DNA from: Sphingomonas yabuuchiae | Lineage (GTDB): Bacteria > Pseudomonadota > Alphaproteobacteria > Sphingomonadales > Sphingomonadaceae | DNA: 64,000 nt | Assembly (NCBI RefSeq): GCF_014199595.1 | Contig: NZ_JACHNX010000003.1 | Span: forward strand, 186,001 to 250,000 | Direction: 5' to 3' | Shown here: piece by piece, positions 43,713-51,596 of the stretch | Position numbering within the stretch: position 1 is the first letter of the stretch | Layout of the letters: every line of letters begins with the position of its first letter | Notes under the pieces: model-generated | What the model was told of the DNA's origin: nothing | The model's input: only the letters and a program-made list of their open reading frames with translations | Databases searched by the model: none | Translations under genes and position numbers: made by a program

Positions 43713-44666
43713 TTACAGGGGCTGCGGTTCGTCGCGCGCATCTTCCGCGGACGGATAGCGTGCGCCGACATGCGCCTGCCCCCGCGCCGCCGCCAGCGCT
43801 TCCTGACGGTGCCGTTCGGCATAGGCCGCCAGCCGCTCCGCGTCGCGCGTGCCGTGACAGGCGGGGCAGCTCACCCCCTCGACATAGAGCGGCGAGGCGC
43901 GATCCTCCGGGCTGACCGGCATCCGGCAACCATGGCACAAGCCGTGCGATCCTTGCGCCAGCCCATGGCCGACCGCGACGCGCGCATCGAAGACGAAGCA
44001 TTCGCCGTTCCAGCGGCTCTTCTCTTCCGGCATCGTCTCCAGATATTTCAGGATGCCGCCGTCGAGGTGGAAAACGTCCGCCACCCCTTCCGCCTTCAGG
44101 AACGCCGTCGCCTTTTCGCAGCGTATGCCGCCGGTGCAGAACATCGCGACCTTGGACTTGCCCGCCATCAGTTCGTCGCGATTCTGGCGGAACCAGTCGG
44201 GGAAATCCCGGAAGCTGCGCGTCCCCGGATCGACCGCGCCGTCGAACGTGCCGATCGCGACCTCGTAATCATTGCGCGTGTCGATCAAGAGGGTGTCGGG
44301 ATCAGCGATCAGCGCATTCCATTCCTCGCCCGCGACGTAAGTGCCTACCTCCCGCGTGGGGTCGATCCCCTCCACGCCCATCGACACGATCTCGCGCTTC
44401 AACCGCACCTTCATCCGATGGAACGGCATCGTCTCGGCGCTCGAGTCCTTATAGTCGACATCGGCACACCCCGGCAGCGTCCGGATATGCGCGAGCAGCG
44501 CCTCGATCGCGTGTGTGCTGCCCGCCACCGTGCCGTTGATCCCCTCGCTCGCCAGCAGCAGCGTGCCGCGAATCCCGTTCGCCTCGGCGATGGCGAGTAG
44601 GGGTTCGCGCAAGGCGGCGGGGTCGGGGAAGGACGCAAAACGATACAGGGCACAGACGCGGATCAT
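43713..44666 (-). CDS. trhO: tRNA uridine(34) hydroxylase TrhO, rhodanese type
   Basis: A protein of 317 residues. An N-terminal acylphosphatase-like domain ([14 protein letters not shown]) is followed by a rhodanese domain with active Cys177 in [12 protein letters not shown] and [18 protein letters not shown]-terminal Cys-rich segment (CHGC, CPAC) follows. TrhO (YceA) forms 5-hydroxyuridine at the wobble base of tRNAs in an oxygen-dependent way. It sits between the amidase and PBP1A genes on the same strand. Confidence 0.93.
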   Translation of the reverse strand: MIRVCALYRFASFPDPAALREPLLAIAEANGIRGTLLLASEGINGTVAGSTHAIEALLAHIRTLPGCADVDYKDSSAETMPFHRMKVRLKREIVSMGVEGIDPTREVGTYVAGEEWNALIADPDTLLIDTRNDYEVAIGTFDGAVDPGTRSFRDFPDWFRQNRDELMAGKSKVAMFCTGGIRCEKATAFLKAEGVADVFHLDGGILKYLETMPEEKSRWNGECFVFDARVAVGHGLAQGSHGLCHGCRMPVSPEDRASPLYVEGVSCPACHGTRDAERLAAYAERHRQEALAAARGQAHVGARYPSAEDARDEPQPL

Positions 44667-44793
44667 GCCCGCGCCTTTACGCGGATCGGGTGAAAGGGGC
44701 CAGATGCTCGACCGGCAAGCCCCTGCGCGACGCAGTCACTTTCCCCGAAACTGTCGATTTTGATGGAAAAACGGGAAAGATGGCAATGCTGCT

Positions 44794-46029
44794 CTACCGC
44801 GCCGCCATCCGCCGGGCGAAGTGGACTTCGACCGCCTGCAGTACCGCCTTGGCGATCCGCTCGCGCCCCTCTTCGCTGGCGAGGAACGCGGCGTCCTGCA
44901 TGTTCGAGATATAGCCGGTCTCGAACAGGATGGACGGCATGTCGGGCGCCTTCAGCACCATCAGAGAGGCCATGCGGTGGAAGGTCGGCTTGACCGGGAT
45001 GAGCGGCTGCGCCTCGCGGCCGAGCAGACGCGCAAAGCTGGCCGAGGCGTTCATCGTCTCGCGCTGGGTCAGGTCGATCAGGATCGAGGAGACGTCGCTG
45101 TTCCCGCCCAGGTCGACACCCGCGATCACGTCCGCCTTGTTCTCGCGCGCCGCCAGCCGTGCGGCTTCCTTGTCGGAGGCCACGTCGGACAGGGTATAGG
45201 CCGTCGCGCCGCGTGCTTCCCCTGCCCCTGCGCTGTCGCAATGGATGGAAATGAACAGGTCGGCATGCAGCCGCCGCGCAATGCCGTAACGCTCGCGGTG
45301 GAGGATGTAGCGGTCGTCCTCGCGGGTCAGCGCGGCGCGCACCCGGCCCGAGGCGACCAGCGTGTCGCGAATTTCCTTCGCGATGGCCAGCGTCACGTCC
45401 TTTTCGCGCAGCCCGGTCTGCGGATTGATCGCGCCGGGATCGACCCCGCCATGCCCGGCGTCGATCACCACCAGCGGACGGTTGTCCGCCCCCTTCACGC
45501 GCGGCAGCGGCAAGGCGCGCGACGGGCTCGGCACCGGGACGGTCAGCGTGTAGGCGGGCTTGCGCTGGAAATGGAACGGGAAGAAGTCGAGCACGCCCGC
45601 AAAGCTCGCCTGGGTATAGCGGCCGACCATGGGCTTCAGCGTCAGCGACAGGGTCTTGCCGTCATCGTCGAACCCGCCGTCGAAGATCGCCGCATCCTGC
45701 GCCAGCGCGAAGGTCAGCCGGGTGACGCCGGGCTGGATCCGGGTCTGGGTCAGCCCGCGCACCACACCGTCGTCGATCGTGGCGGGGCCGGGCGACGCGC
45801 CGGTCACGTCGATCGCGACGCGGCGCTGTTCGGTCAGCATGACGCTGCGCGCGCGTTTGACCGGCGTGTCGAACCGGATGATCAGGCGCGCGCCGCGCAC
45901 CACCACTTTCTGCACCGTCGCGGCCATCGCGCTCATCGGCGCGAACAGCCCGATCAGGAATGTGAACAGCATCAGCACGACACGGCGTCCATGCCGTGCC
46001 CGTGCGTCGCTGGTCCAGCGAAAAGCCAT
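44794..46029 (-). CDS. amiC: N-acetylmuramoyl-L-alanine amidase (AmiC type)
   Basis: A protein of 411 residues with a signal/anchor segment (VVLMLFTFLIGLFAPMSAMA) and an AMIN domain (about 40-130) for septal peptidoglycan targeting. The catalytic Amidase_3 domain starts near 185, with zinc ligands in DAGHGGVDPGA, LREKDVTLA and ISIHCDSA, and the catalytic Glu in ILFETGYISN. It splits the stem peptide from MurNAc during cell separation. It diverges from rne across a 484-bp gap. Confidence 0.93.
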   Translation of the reverse strand: MAFRWTSDARARHGRRVVLMLFTFLIGLFAPMSAMAATVQKVVVRGARLIIRFDTPVKRARSVMLTEQRRVAIDVTGASPGPATIDDGVVRGLTQTRIQPGVTRLTFALAQDAAIFDGGFDDDGKTLSLTLKPMVGRYTQASFAGVLDFFPFHFQRKPAYTLTVPVPSPSRALPLPRVKGADNRPLVVIDAGHGGVDPGAINPQTGLREKDVTLAIAKEIRDTLVASGRVRAALTREDDRYILHRERYGIARRLHADLFISIHCDSAGAGEARGATAYTLSDVASDKEAARLAARENKADVIAGVDLGGNSDVSSILIDLTQRETMNASASFARLLGREAQPLIPVKPTFHRMASLMVLKAPDMPSILFETGYISNMQDAAFLASEEGRERIAKAVLQAVEVHFARRMAAR

Positions 46030-46513
46030 TACCGCTTACCCTTTTCCACGATCCGGGGATCGAAACGCCGGGATAGCGAAACGTGCCTGTCTCCAGGCTT
46101 TCGGCCATTGGTTAACCGAAAATTCGGCATGTTTTGGCCGCTCGATCGGCAGATTTCCGCCTGTTGCGCAAACGTTCCGATGATGCTAGCACTCCTGCGG
46201 ACCCCGGCCTCGATCACCTCTCCCACGATCGGGACGGGGCCATCTCTAAAAGGGCTGGGACTGCGAGGATTTCGCGCCCGGACCAACCAGGTTGACGCTC
46301 GCATGACGCATATGATCCACCCCGCTGACCGACCGGCCTTTGCCGGTGGGATCGCGGTGTCGTGGGTCCGCACCGGCCCCGTTGCCGATGCTGCGGCTGC
46401 GACCGGCACGCATTCCGTTTTTTCCAGCGGACCGGCGCCCCGCGCCGCCGCCCACCTTATTTACCGCGCGCGACGGCTGCCACCAGGCCCGGCGCGCGCG
46501 TGGAGACTTCACA
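46030..46513. other. 484-bp gap between divergent amiC and rne
   Basis: No gene was found. The stretch about 46100-46190 is AT-richer than its flanks and is the likely promoter zone; TTGCGC near 46165 and TGCTAG near 46190 are weak promoter-like words. The remaining 300 bp up to the rne start would be a long 5' leader, as known for rne genes that regulate themselves through leader cleavage. No specific structure was proven. Confidence 0.4.
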
Positions 46514-49174
46514 ATGACCACGCGTATGCTGATCGACGCACGCCACCGGGAAGAAACCCGCGTGGCCGTCGTCAAGGGTAACCGGATCGAGGAATTCGAC
46601 TTCGAGTCGGCCGAGCGCAAGCAGCTCAAGGGCAATATCTACCTCGCCAAGGTGACCCGCGTCGAACCGTCGCTGCAGGCGGCCTTCGTCGATTACGGCG
46701 GCAACCGTCACGGCTTCCTGGCCTTTTCGGAAATCCACCCCGACTATTACCAGATCCCGAAGGAAGATCGCGAAGCCCTGCTGCGCGAAGAGGCCGAGCA
46801 TGCCGCGGAAGAGGCCGCGCTGCGCGCCGAACTCGACGCCGAGGATGATGACGATCATGACGGCGAGGATCATGACGATCACGCCGACGACCATCACGAT
46901 GACGAGGACGGTGAGGCCGCGCCGCGCGCCCGCAAGTCGACCGTCAACGACGATCAGGTCGAGGCACTGCGCCAGCGTCGCCAGAATTTGCGCCGCCGCT
47001 ACAAGATTCAGGACGTCATCCATCGCCGCCAGGTGCTGCTGGTCCAGATCGTCAAGGAAGAGCGCGGCAACAAGGGTGCGGCGCTGACCACCTATTTGTC
47101 GCTGGCGGGCCGCTATTGCGTCCTGATGCCCAACACGTCGCACGGCGGCGGCATCAGCCGGAAGATTTCGAACGCGGCCGACCGCAAGCGCCTGAAGACC
47201 ATCATGGCCGAGATGCAGCTGCCCTCGACCATGGGCTGCATCGTCCGCACCGCGGGCCTTCAGCGCACCAAGACCGAGATCAAGCGCGATTTCGACTATC
47301 TAGCGCGCCTGTGGGACGGCATCCGCGAAAAGACGCTGCATTCGTCGGCGCCCGCGCTGATCTATGGCGACAGCGACCTGATCAAGCGTGCGATCCGCGA
47401 CATCTATAATCGCGAGATCGAGGAAGTCATCGTCGAGGGTGAGGAAGGCTATCGCCAGGCGAAGGACTTCATGCGCCTGCTGATGCCTGCGCACGCCCGT
47501 CGGGTGAAGCAGTATGCCGATGCCGTGCCGCTCTTCCAGCGCGCGCATGTCGAGGACCAGCTGGCCGCGATGTACAATCCGGTCGTCCAGCTGAAGTCGG
47601 GCGGCTATCTGGTCATCAACCCGACCGAAGCGCTCGTCTCTATCGACATCAACTCCGGTCGTTCGACCCGCGAGCATAATATCGAGCAGACAGCGACCGC
47701 GACCAACCTGGAAGCCGCGCAGGAAATCGCGCGCCAGCTGCGTCTGCGCGACATGGCGGGCCTCGTCGTCATCGACTTCATCGACATGGACAACAACTCC
47801 AATGTCCGGAAGGTCGAGAAGGCGATGAAGGAGGCGCTGAAGAACGATCGCGCCCGTATCCAGGTCGGCCGCATTTCGTCCTTCGGCCTGATGGAAATGA
47901 GCCGCCAGCGCCTGCGCACCGGCGTGCTCGAAGCCTCGACCCGCCCCTGCCCGCATTGCGAAGGCACCGGCCTGGTCCGCACCGCCTCGTCCTCGGGCCT
48001 GTCGGCACTGCGCCTGATCGAGGACGAGGCCGCGCGCGGTCGCGGCTCGATCCTGACGCTGCGCGCCAGCCAGGAAGCGGCCGTCTATGTGCTGAACCGC
48101 AAGCGCGCCGACATCGCCGAGATCGAGGATCGCTACGGCGTGACCGTCGAAATCATCCCCGACCGCGAGGAAGAGGGTGCGCGCATGACGGTCGAGGCCT
48201 CCGGCCCGCCGCCCGCCTATGCGCCCAAGATCGACATGCTCCTTCCCGTCGAGGAAGATGAGGACGATCTGGTCGACGAGATCGAGGAGGAAGAAGAGGA
48301 CGAGGTCGAGGAGGAAGCGACCGAGGCGCCCCGCCCGCGCGAATCGCGTGACGAGGGCGACGGCAATGGCCGCAAGCGCCGTCGCCGCCGTCGTGGTCGC
48401 CGCAACCGTGGCGAGGGTGAAGGCAGCGAACAGGCCGAGGGCGAAGAGCAGGCGGACGACGCTGGGCAGCACGAGGCCGAGCAGGACGAGACCGACGCCG
48501 AGGAATCGGCCGAGGACGACACCGCCGAGACGGTCGAAGCCACCGAAGCCGAGCCGCGCGAAGGCGGACGCCGCCGTCGTGGTCGTCGCGGTCGCCGTGG
48601 CGGTCGTCGTGGCGAGGGTGCCGCGAACGACACGGCCGAGACCGCTGCCGAAACCGTGTCGGATGACGACGCGTCGGACGCGCCGCTGCCGATCGTCGAG
48701 CCGATCGAGGCAGGCGATGCCGCACCGGTGACGACCCCGCTCGCAGTGGCCGAGGCCGAAGCGAGTGACGCGCCCAAGACCCGCCGCCGTCCGCGCGCCC
48801 GCAAGGCCGCGCCGGTCGTCAGCGAAACGGTCGAGACGCCGGTCGTCGAGGAAGCCCCTGCTCCGGTCGCGCCGGTGGCGGAAGTCGAGGCGGAAGCTCC
48901 GGCCAAGCCCAAGCGTGTCCGCAAGAAGGCCGCTCCCAAGGTTGCCGCCGAGGAAGCCGCTCCGGTCGCCGAGGCGGAAGCCGAAGCCCCGGCCAAGCCC
49001 AAGCGCGTCCGCAAGAAGGCGGCCCCCAAGGTCGCCGCCGAGCCGGTCGCCGAGGAAGCCCCTGCCGCCGAGGCCACTCCGGCCGAGGAACCGGCCGCGA
49101 CGGAGACCGACGCCGAAAACGCGACCGGGGAAACCCCGCGCCGCGGCTGGTGGCAGCGCACCTTCGGCGCCTGA
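46514..49174 (+). CDS. rne: Ribonuclease E
   Basis: A protein of 886 residues from ATG 46514 with GGAG 8-9 nt upstream. The S1 domain (about 37-205) is split by an Asp/Glu/His-rich insert at about 92-140. The RNase H and DNase I-like parts follow, with metal-binding aspartates in SIDINSGRST and VIDFIDMDNNS and the zinc-link CPHC. The tail has alternating acidic and Arg-rich blocks and two copies of APAKPKRVRKKAAPKVAAE. The last residues, PRRGWWQRTFGA, match the GWW tail that binds PNPase in Caulobacter. It starts mRNA decay and processes rRNA. Confidence 0.96.
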   Translation: MTTRMLIDARHREETRVAVVKGNRIEEFDFESAERKQLKGNIYLAKVTRVEPSLQAAFVDYGGNRHGFLAFSEIHPDYYQIPKEDREALLREEAEHAAEEAALRAELDAEDDDDHDGEDHDDHADDHHDDEDGEAAPRARKSTVNDDQVEALRQRRQNLRRRYKIQDVIHRRQVLLVQIVKEERGNKGAALTTYLSLAGRYCVLMPNTSHGGGISRKISNAADRKRLKTIMAEMQLPSTMGCIVRTAGLQRTKTEIKRDFDYLARLWDGIREKTLHSSAPALIYGDSDLIKRAIRDIYNREIEEVIVEGEEGYRQAKDFMRLLMPAHARRVKQYADAVPLFQRAHVEDQLAAMYNPVVQLKSGGYLVINPTEALVSIDINSGRSTREHNIEQTATATNLEAAQEIARQLRLRDMAGLVVIDFIDMDNNSNVRKVEKAMKEALKNDRARIQVGRISSFGLMEMSRQRLRTGVLEASTRPCPHCEGTGLVRTASSSGLSALRLIEDEAARGRGSILTLRASQEAAVYVLNRKRADIAEIEDRYGVTVEIIPDREEEGARMTVEASGPPPAYAPKIDMLLPVEEDEDDLVDEIEEEEEDEVEEEATEAPRPRESRDEGDGNGRKRRRRRRGRRNRGEGEGSEQAEGEEQADDAGQHEAEQDETDAEESAEDDTAETVEATEAEPREGGRRRRGRRGRRGGRRGEGAANDTAETAAETVSDDDASDAPLPIVEPIEAGDAAPVTTPLAVAEAEASDAPKTRRRPRARKAAPVVSETVETPVVEEAPAPVAPVAEVEAEAPAKPKRVRKKAAPKVAAEEAAPVAEAEAEAPAKPKRVRKKAAPKVAAEPVAEEAPAAEATPAEEPAATETDAENATGETPRRGWWQRTFGA

Positions 49175-49197
49175 TCGCCCCGGCACTGAACGGCAAG

Positions 49198-49232
49198 ACG
49201 CCCTCCTTCCCCAGCGGAAGGGGGGCGTTTTT
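49198..49232 (+). terminator. Terminator after rne
   Basis: ACGCCCTCCTTCC (49198-49210) pairs with GGAAGGGGGGCGT (49216-49228), with one G-T pair, followed by TTTT. Confidence 0.85.
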
Positions 49233-49252
49233 CGTTTGCGCCCTTCTTTCCC

Positions 49253-49368
49253 ATTCCTCCCCTGCAAGGGAAGGTGGCAGGCCAAAGGCCTGACGAAGGG
49301 GGGGCACCTTTTGCGAGGGCGGTGATGCGCCTTGAAGCGGGACACCCTCCCCTACAGGGGAGGATTAA
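49253..49368. repeat. Long palindromic repeat, family C copy 3 (diverged)
   Basis: It keeps the ends (ATTCCTCCCCTGCAAGGGAA and CCTACAGGGGAGGATTA) and GGTGGCAGGCC, but differs in the centre and lacks the CATGCTGCGCATG part. It lies between convergent rne and lrp-like genes. Confidence 0.8.
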
Positions 49369-49377
49369 TGGCTGGGA

Positions 49378-49833
49378 TCAATCGACGGGAAAGGTCCGGC
49401 TGCTCTTCACCACCCCATAGGCAAAGGTGGTATCCAGGCTGGCGATCCCGGCGATTGCGTGCATCTTGCGGCGGATGAAGCGCTCATAGGCCTCCAGATC
49501 GGCAACGATGACCCGAAGCAGATAATCCGCATCCCCGGTCAGCAGGTGACAGTCCATCACCTCGTCCAGTTGCCGGATCGCCTCCTCGAACTGCTGCACC
49601 AGATCGCGGGCATGGCGCTCCAGCCGAACCCGAATGAACGCGGTCACCGGGAGGCCATAGCGCTGCTGATCGACGATCGCGCCATAACCTTGAATCACCC
49701 CCGCCTGTTCGAGCAGCCGCACCCGCCGCAGACAGGGAGACGGCGACAGGCCGACCCGTTCGGACAATTCCTGGTTGGTGAGGCGTCCGTCCTGCTGGAG
49801 CAGGCGAACGATCTGGCGATCCTTGGTGTCCAT
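49378..49833 (-). CDS. Lrp/AsnC-family regulator, likely of methionine gamma-lyase
   Basis: A protein of 151 residues from ATG 49833. The N-terminal helix-turn-helix (GRLTNQELSERVGLSPSPCL, about 17-36) is followed by an RAM/AsnC ligand domain (HLLTGDADYLLRVIVADLEA). It diverges from the methionine gamma-lyase gene with a perfect inverted repeat between, the same layout as mdeR-mdeA in Pseudomonas putida. By that analogy it activates the lyase gene in response to methionine or a related amino acid. Confidence 0.88.
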   Translation of the reverse strand: MDTKDRQIVRLLQQDGRLTNQELSERVGLSPSPCLRRVRLLEQAGVIQGYGAIVDQQRYGLPVTAFIRVRLERHARDLVQQFEEAIRQLDEVMDCHLLTGDADYLLRVIVADLEAYERFIRRKMHAIAGIASLDTTFAYGVVKSSRTFPVD

Positions 49834-49852
49834 GCCCGATCTTAGCAGATTC

Positions 49853-49878
49853 TGCCAATTCGGCATGCATGATTGGCA
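49853..49878. promoter_or_regulatory. Probable Lrp-type operator
   Basis: TGCCAAT (49853-49859) and ATTGGCA (49872-49878) are perfect inverted arms 12 bp apart, with outer TTC and GAA adding partial symmetry. The site lies 20-45 bp before the regulator start and 70-95 bp before the lyase start. Confidence 0.7.
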
Positions 49879-49947
49879 AAGAACGCAATTTCGGCGCGTG
49901 GCTTCCGCCCTAGAATAGTGGCATCACGCAGAGAAAGCCTGTCTACC

Positions 49948-51162
49948 ATGTCGACCCCCGCCCCCTTCGGTTTCGCGACCGCCGCCATCCATCATGGCTA
50001 TGATCCCCAGGATCATGAGGGCGCGCTGACCCCGCCGCTTCACCTGACCTCGACCTTCGCCTTCGAAAGCGCGGAAGACGGCGCGGCGCGCTTCTCGGGC
50101 GAGGCACCGGGCCATGTCTATAGCCGCATCTCCAACCCGACGCTCGACCTGCTGGAACGGCGCATCGCGCATCTGGAAGGCGCCGAAGCGGCGCTGGGCA
50201 CGGCATCGGGCATGGGGGCGATCACCGCCACCCTGTGGACGCTGCTGCGTCCCGGTGACGAAATCCTGACCGACATGACGCTTTATGGCTGCACCTTCGC
50301 CTTCATGCAGCATGGGCTGGGCCGGTTCGGCATCCGCGTCACCCATGTCGACATGACCGACATCGCCGCGGTCGAGGCGGCGTTCGGGCCGGACACCAAG
50401 CTCGTCTATTTCGAGACGCCCGCCAATCCCAATATGCGGCTGGTCGATATCCAGGCGGTCTGCGCCCTCGCCAAGGCGCATGGCGCGTGGAGCGTGGTCG
50501 ACAACACCTATGCCACACCGGTCATCACCCGCCCGATCGCGCTGGGTGCCGACTTCGTCGTGCACTCCGCCACGAAATATCTGGGCGGACATGGTGATCT
50601 GGTGGCGGGCATGGTGCTGGGCCGGGCGGCGGATATCCAGCAGGTTCGGCTGTTCGGCGTGAAGGACATGACCGGCGCGGTGCTGTCCCCGTTCAACGCC
50701 ATGCTGATCCTGCGCGGCCTGAAGACGCTGGAACTCCGCGTACAGCGTCATGCCGCCTCGGCACAGGCGATCGCCGAGCGGCTTCAGGCGCATCCGGCGG
50801 TGCATGCGGTCCATTATCCGGGGCTGGAGAACTTCCCCCAGCATGACCTAGCCCGGCGTCAGATGGCGCTGCCCGGCGGCATGATCGCCTTTCAAGTGTG
50901 CGGCGGGTTCGAGGCGGGCAAGCGGGTGATGAACCGGCTAAAGCTGATCCAGCGCGCCGTGTCGCTGGGCGATGCCGAGACGCTGATCCAGCATCCCGCC
51001 AGCATGACCCATTCCACCTATCCGGTCGAACAGCTCATCGCGCATGGCATCATGCCCGATCTGGTCCGGCTGTCGGTCGGGCTGGAGGATGTGCGGGATA
51101 TCTGGGCCGACCTGGGTGCGGCCTTGGATGCTGAGTTAGGCACTTTGTCGCACGCGGCGTGA
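49948..51162 (+). CDS. mdeA: Methionine gamma-lyase
   Basis: A protein of 404 residues of the Cys/Met PLP family. Residues that set methionine gamma-lyase apart are present: Tyr113 and Cys115 in LYGCTFAF (the Cys116 site of the P. putida enzyme) and the PLP lysine Lys210 in SATKYLGGHGD. It breaks methionine into methanethiol, 2-oxobutyrate and ammonia. The frame opens at 49873, but the ATG at 49948 fits the family. The divergent Lrp-like regulator supports a catabolic role. Confidence 0.9.
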   Translation: MSTPAPFGFATAAIHHGYDPQDHEGALTPPLHLTSTFAFESAEDGAARFSGEAPGHVYSRISNPTLDLLERRIAHLEGAEAALGTASGMGAITATLWTLLRPGDEILTDMTLYGCTFAFMQHGLGRFGIRVTHVDMTDIAAVEAAFGPDTKLVYFETPANPNMRLVDIQAVCALAKAHGAWSVVDNTYATPVITRPIALGADFVVHSATKYLGGHGDLVAGMVLGRAADIQQVRLFGVKDMTGAVLSPFNAMLILRGLKTLELRVQRHAASAQAIAERLQAHPAVHAVHYPGLENFPQHDLARRQMALPGGMIAFQVCGGFEAGKRVMNRLKLIQRAVSLGDAETLIQHPASMTHSTYPVEQLIAHGIMPDLVRLSVGLEDVRDIWADLGAALDAELGTLSHAA

Positions 51163-51307
51163 TGCAAGCGGGGCCGGTCGCTAACGGCGCTGCCGCCACC
51201 TCGTACCCTCCGTTCAGCGCCTAGTCGCGAGTCGATCAGCTTCATGTTTCAGGCTCGGCATTCCGCCCCCTTGCCGGAGAAGAGCGACGGAAAGCCGAAA
51301 ACGGGTA
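51163..51307. other. Gap after methionine gamma-lyase
   Basis: A 145-bp non-coding stretch between the convergent lyase gene and the 30-codon ORF. No hairpin with a T-run and no gene was seen. Confidence 0.4.
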
Positions 51308-51400
51308 TCAGCGGATCGCCGGGATCGTCCGTGCGATCGCGTAACCGAACACGACCGAAGCGGCCAACCAGGTCACACCAATCTCGATTGCCAGCGCCAT
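51308..51400 (-). CDS. 30-residue single-span membrane protein
   Basis: ATG at 51400 follows AGGAGGGG (a very strong Shine-Dalgarno sequence) by 5 nt and runs to TGA at 51308-51310. The product is 30 residues: it starts MALAIEIGVTWLAASVVFGY and ends AIARTIPAIR. The first 24 residues form one hydrophobic span followed by positive residues, as in small inner-membrane proteins. No family is recognised. The strong ribosome site is the main evidence, as the ORF is too short for statistics. Confidence 0.55.
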   Translation of the reverse strand: MALAIEIGVTWLAASVVFGYAIARTIPAIR

Positions 51401-51545
51401 AAAACCCCTCCTGCTCCCTATGGCGCTTTCAATATCGCACGAACCCCTATCGCGCTAACGGACTTGTCCGCATTCTGTGATCGGATTTGCGATATAATCG
51501 GCGCGCCGGGTTGGGCGATTGGCAATGTCGATGGTCGCTCCCACG
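51401..51545. other. Upstream region of the 30-codon ORF
   Basis: A 145-bp AT-richer gap that should carry the promoter of the minus-strand ORF. It also holds an exact TATAAT on the plus strand at 51493-51498 with no good -35 partner at 16-18 bp. Confidence 0.35.
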
Positions 51546-51577
51546 AAAAAGGGCCGGACGTTTCCGTCCGGCCCCGT
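51546..51577 (-). terminator. Terminator of typA
   Basis: GGGCCGGACG (51551-51560) and CGTCCGGCCC (51565-51574) form a perfect 10-bp stem with a 4-nt loop. On the minus strand it is followed by TTTTT. It lies 20 bp after the typA stop. Confidence 0.9.
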
Positions 51578-51596
51578 TCCTGACTGGCTAGCCTGA

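Noticed and set aside
39831..44600. A 1589-codon open frame on the plus strand opposite the methyltransferase, prfB, PBP1A and trhO genes
   Set aside because: It is antisense to four well-supported genes and crosses their boundaries. Its product is rich in Arg, Ala, Gly, His and Asp with no domain. High GC content leaves the antisense frame without stops.
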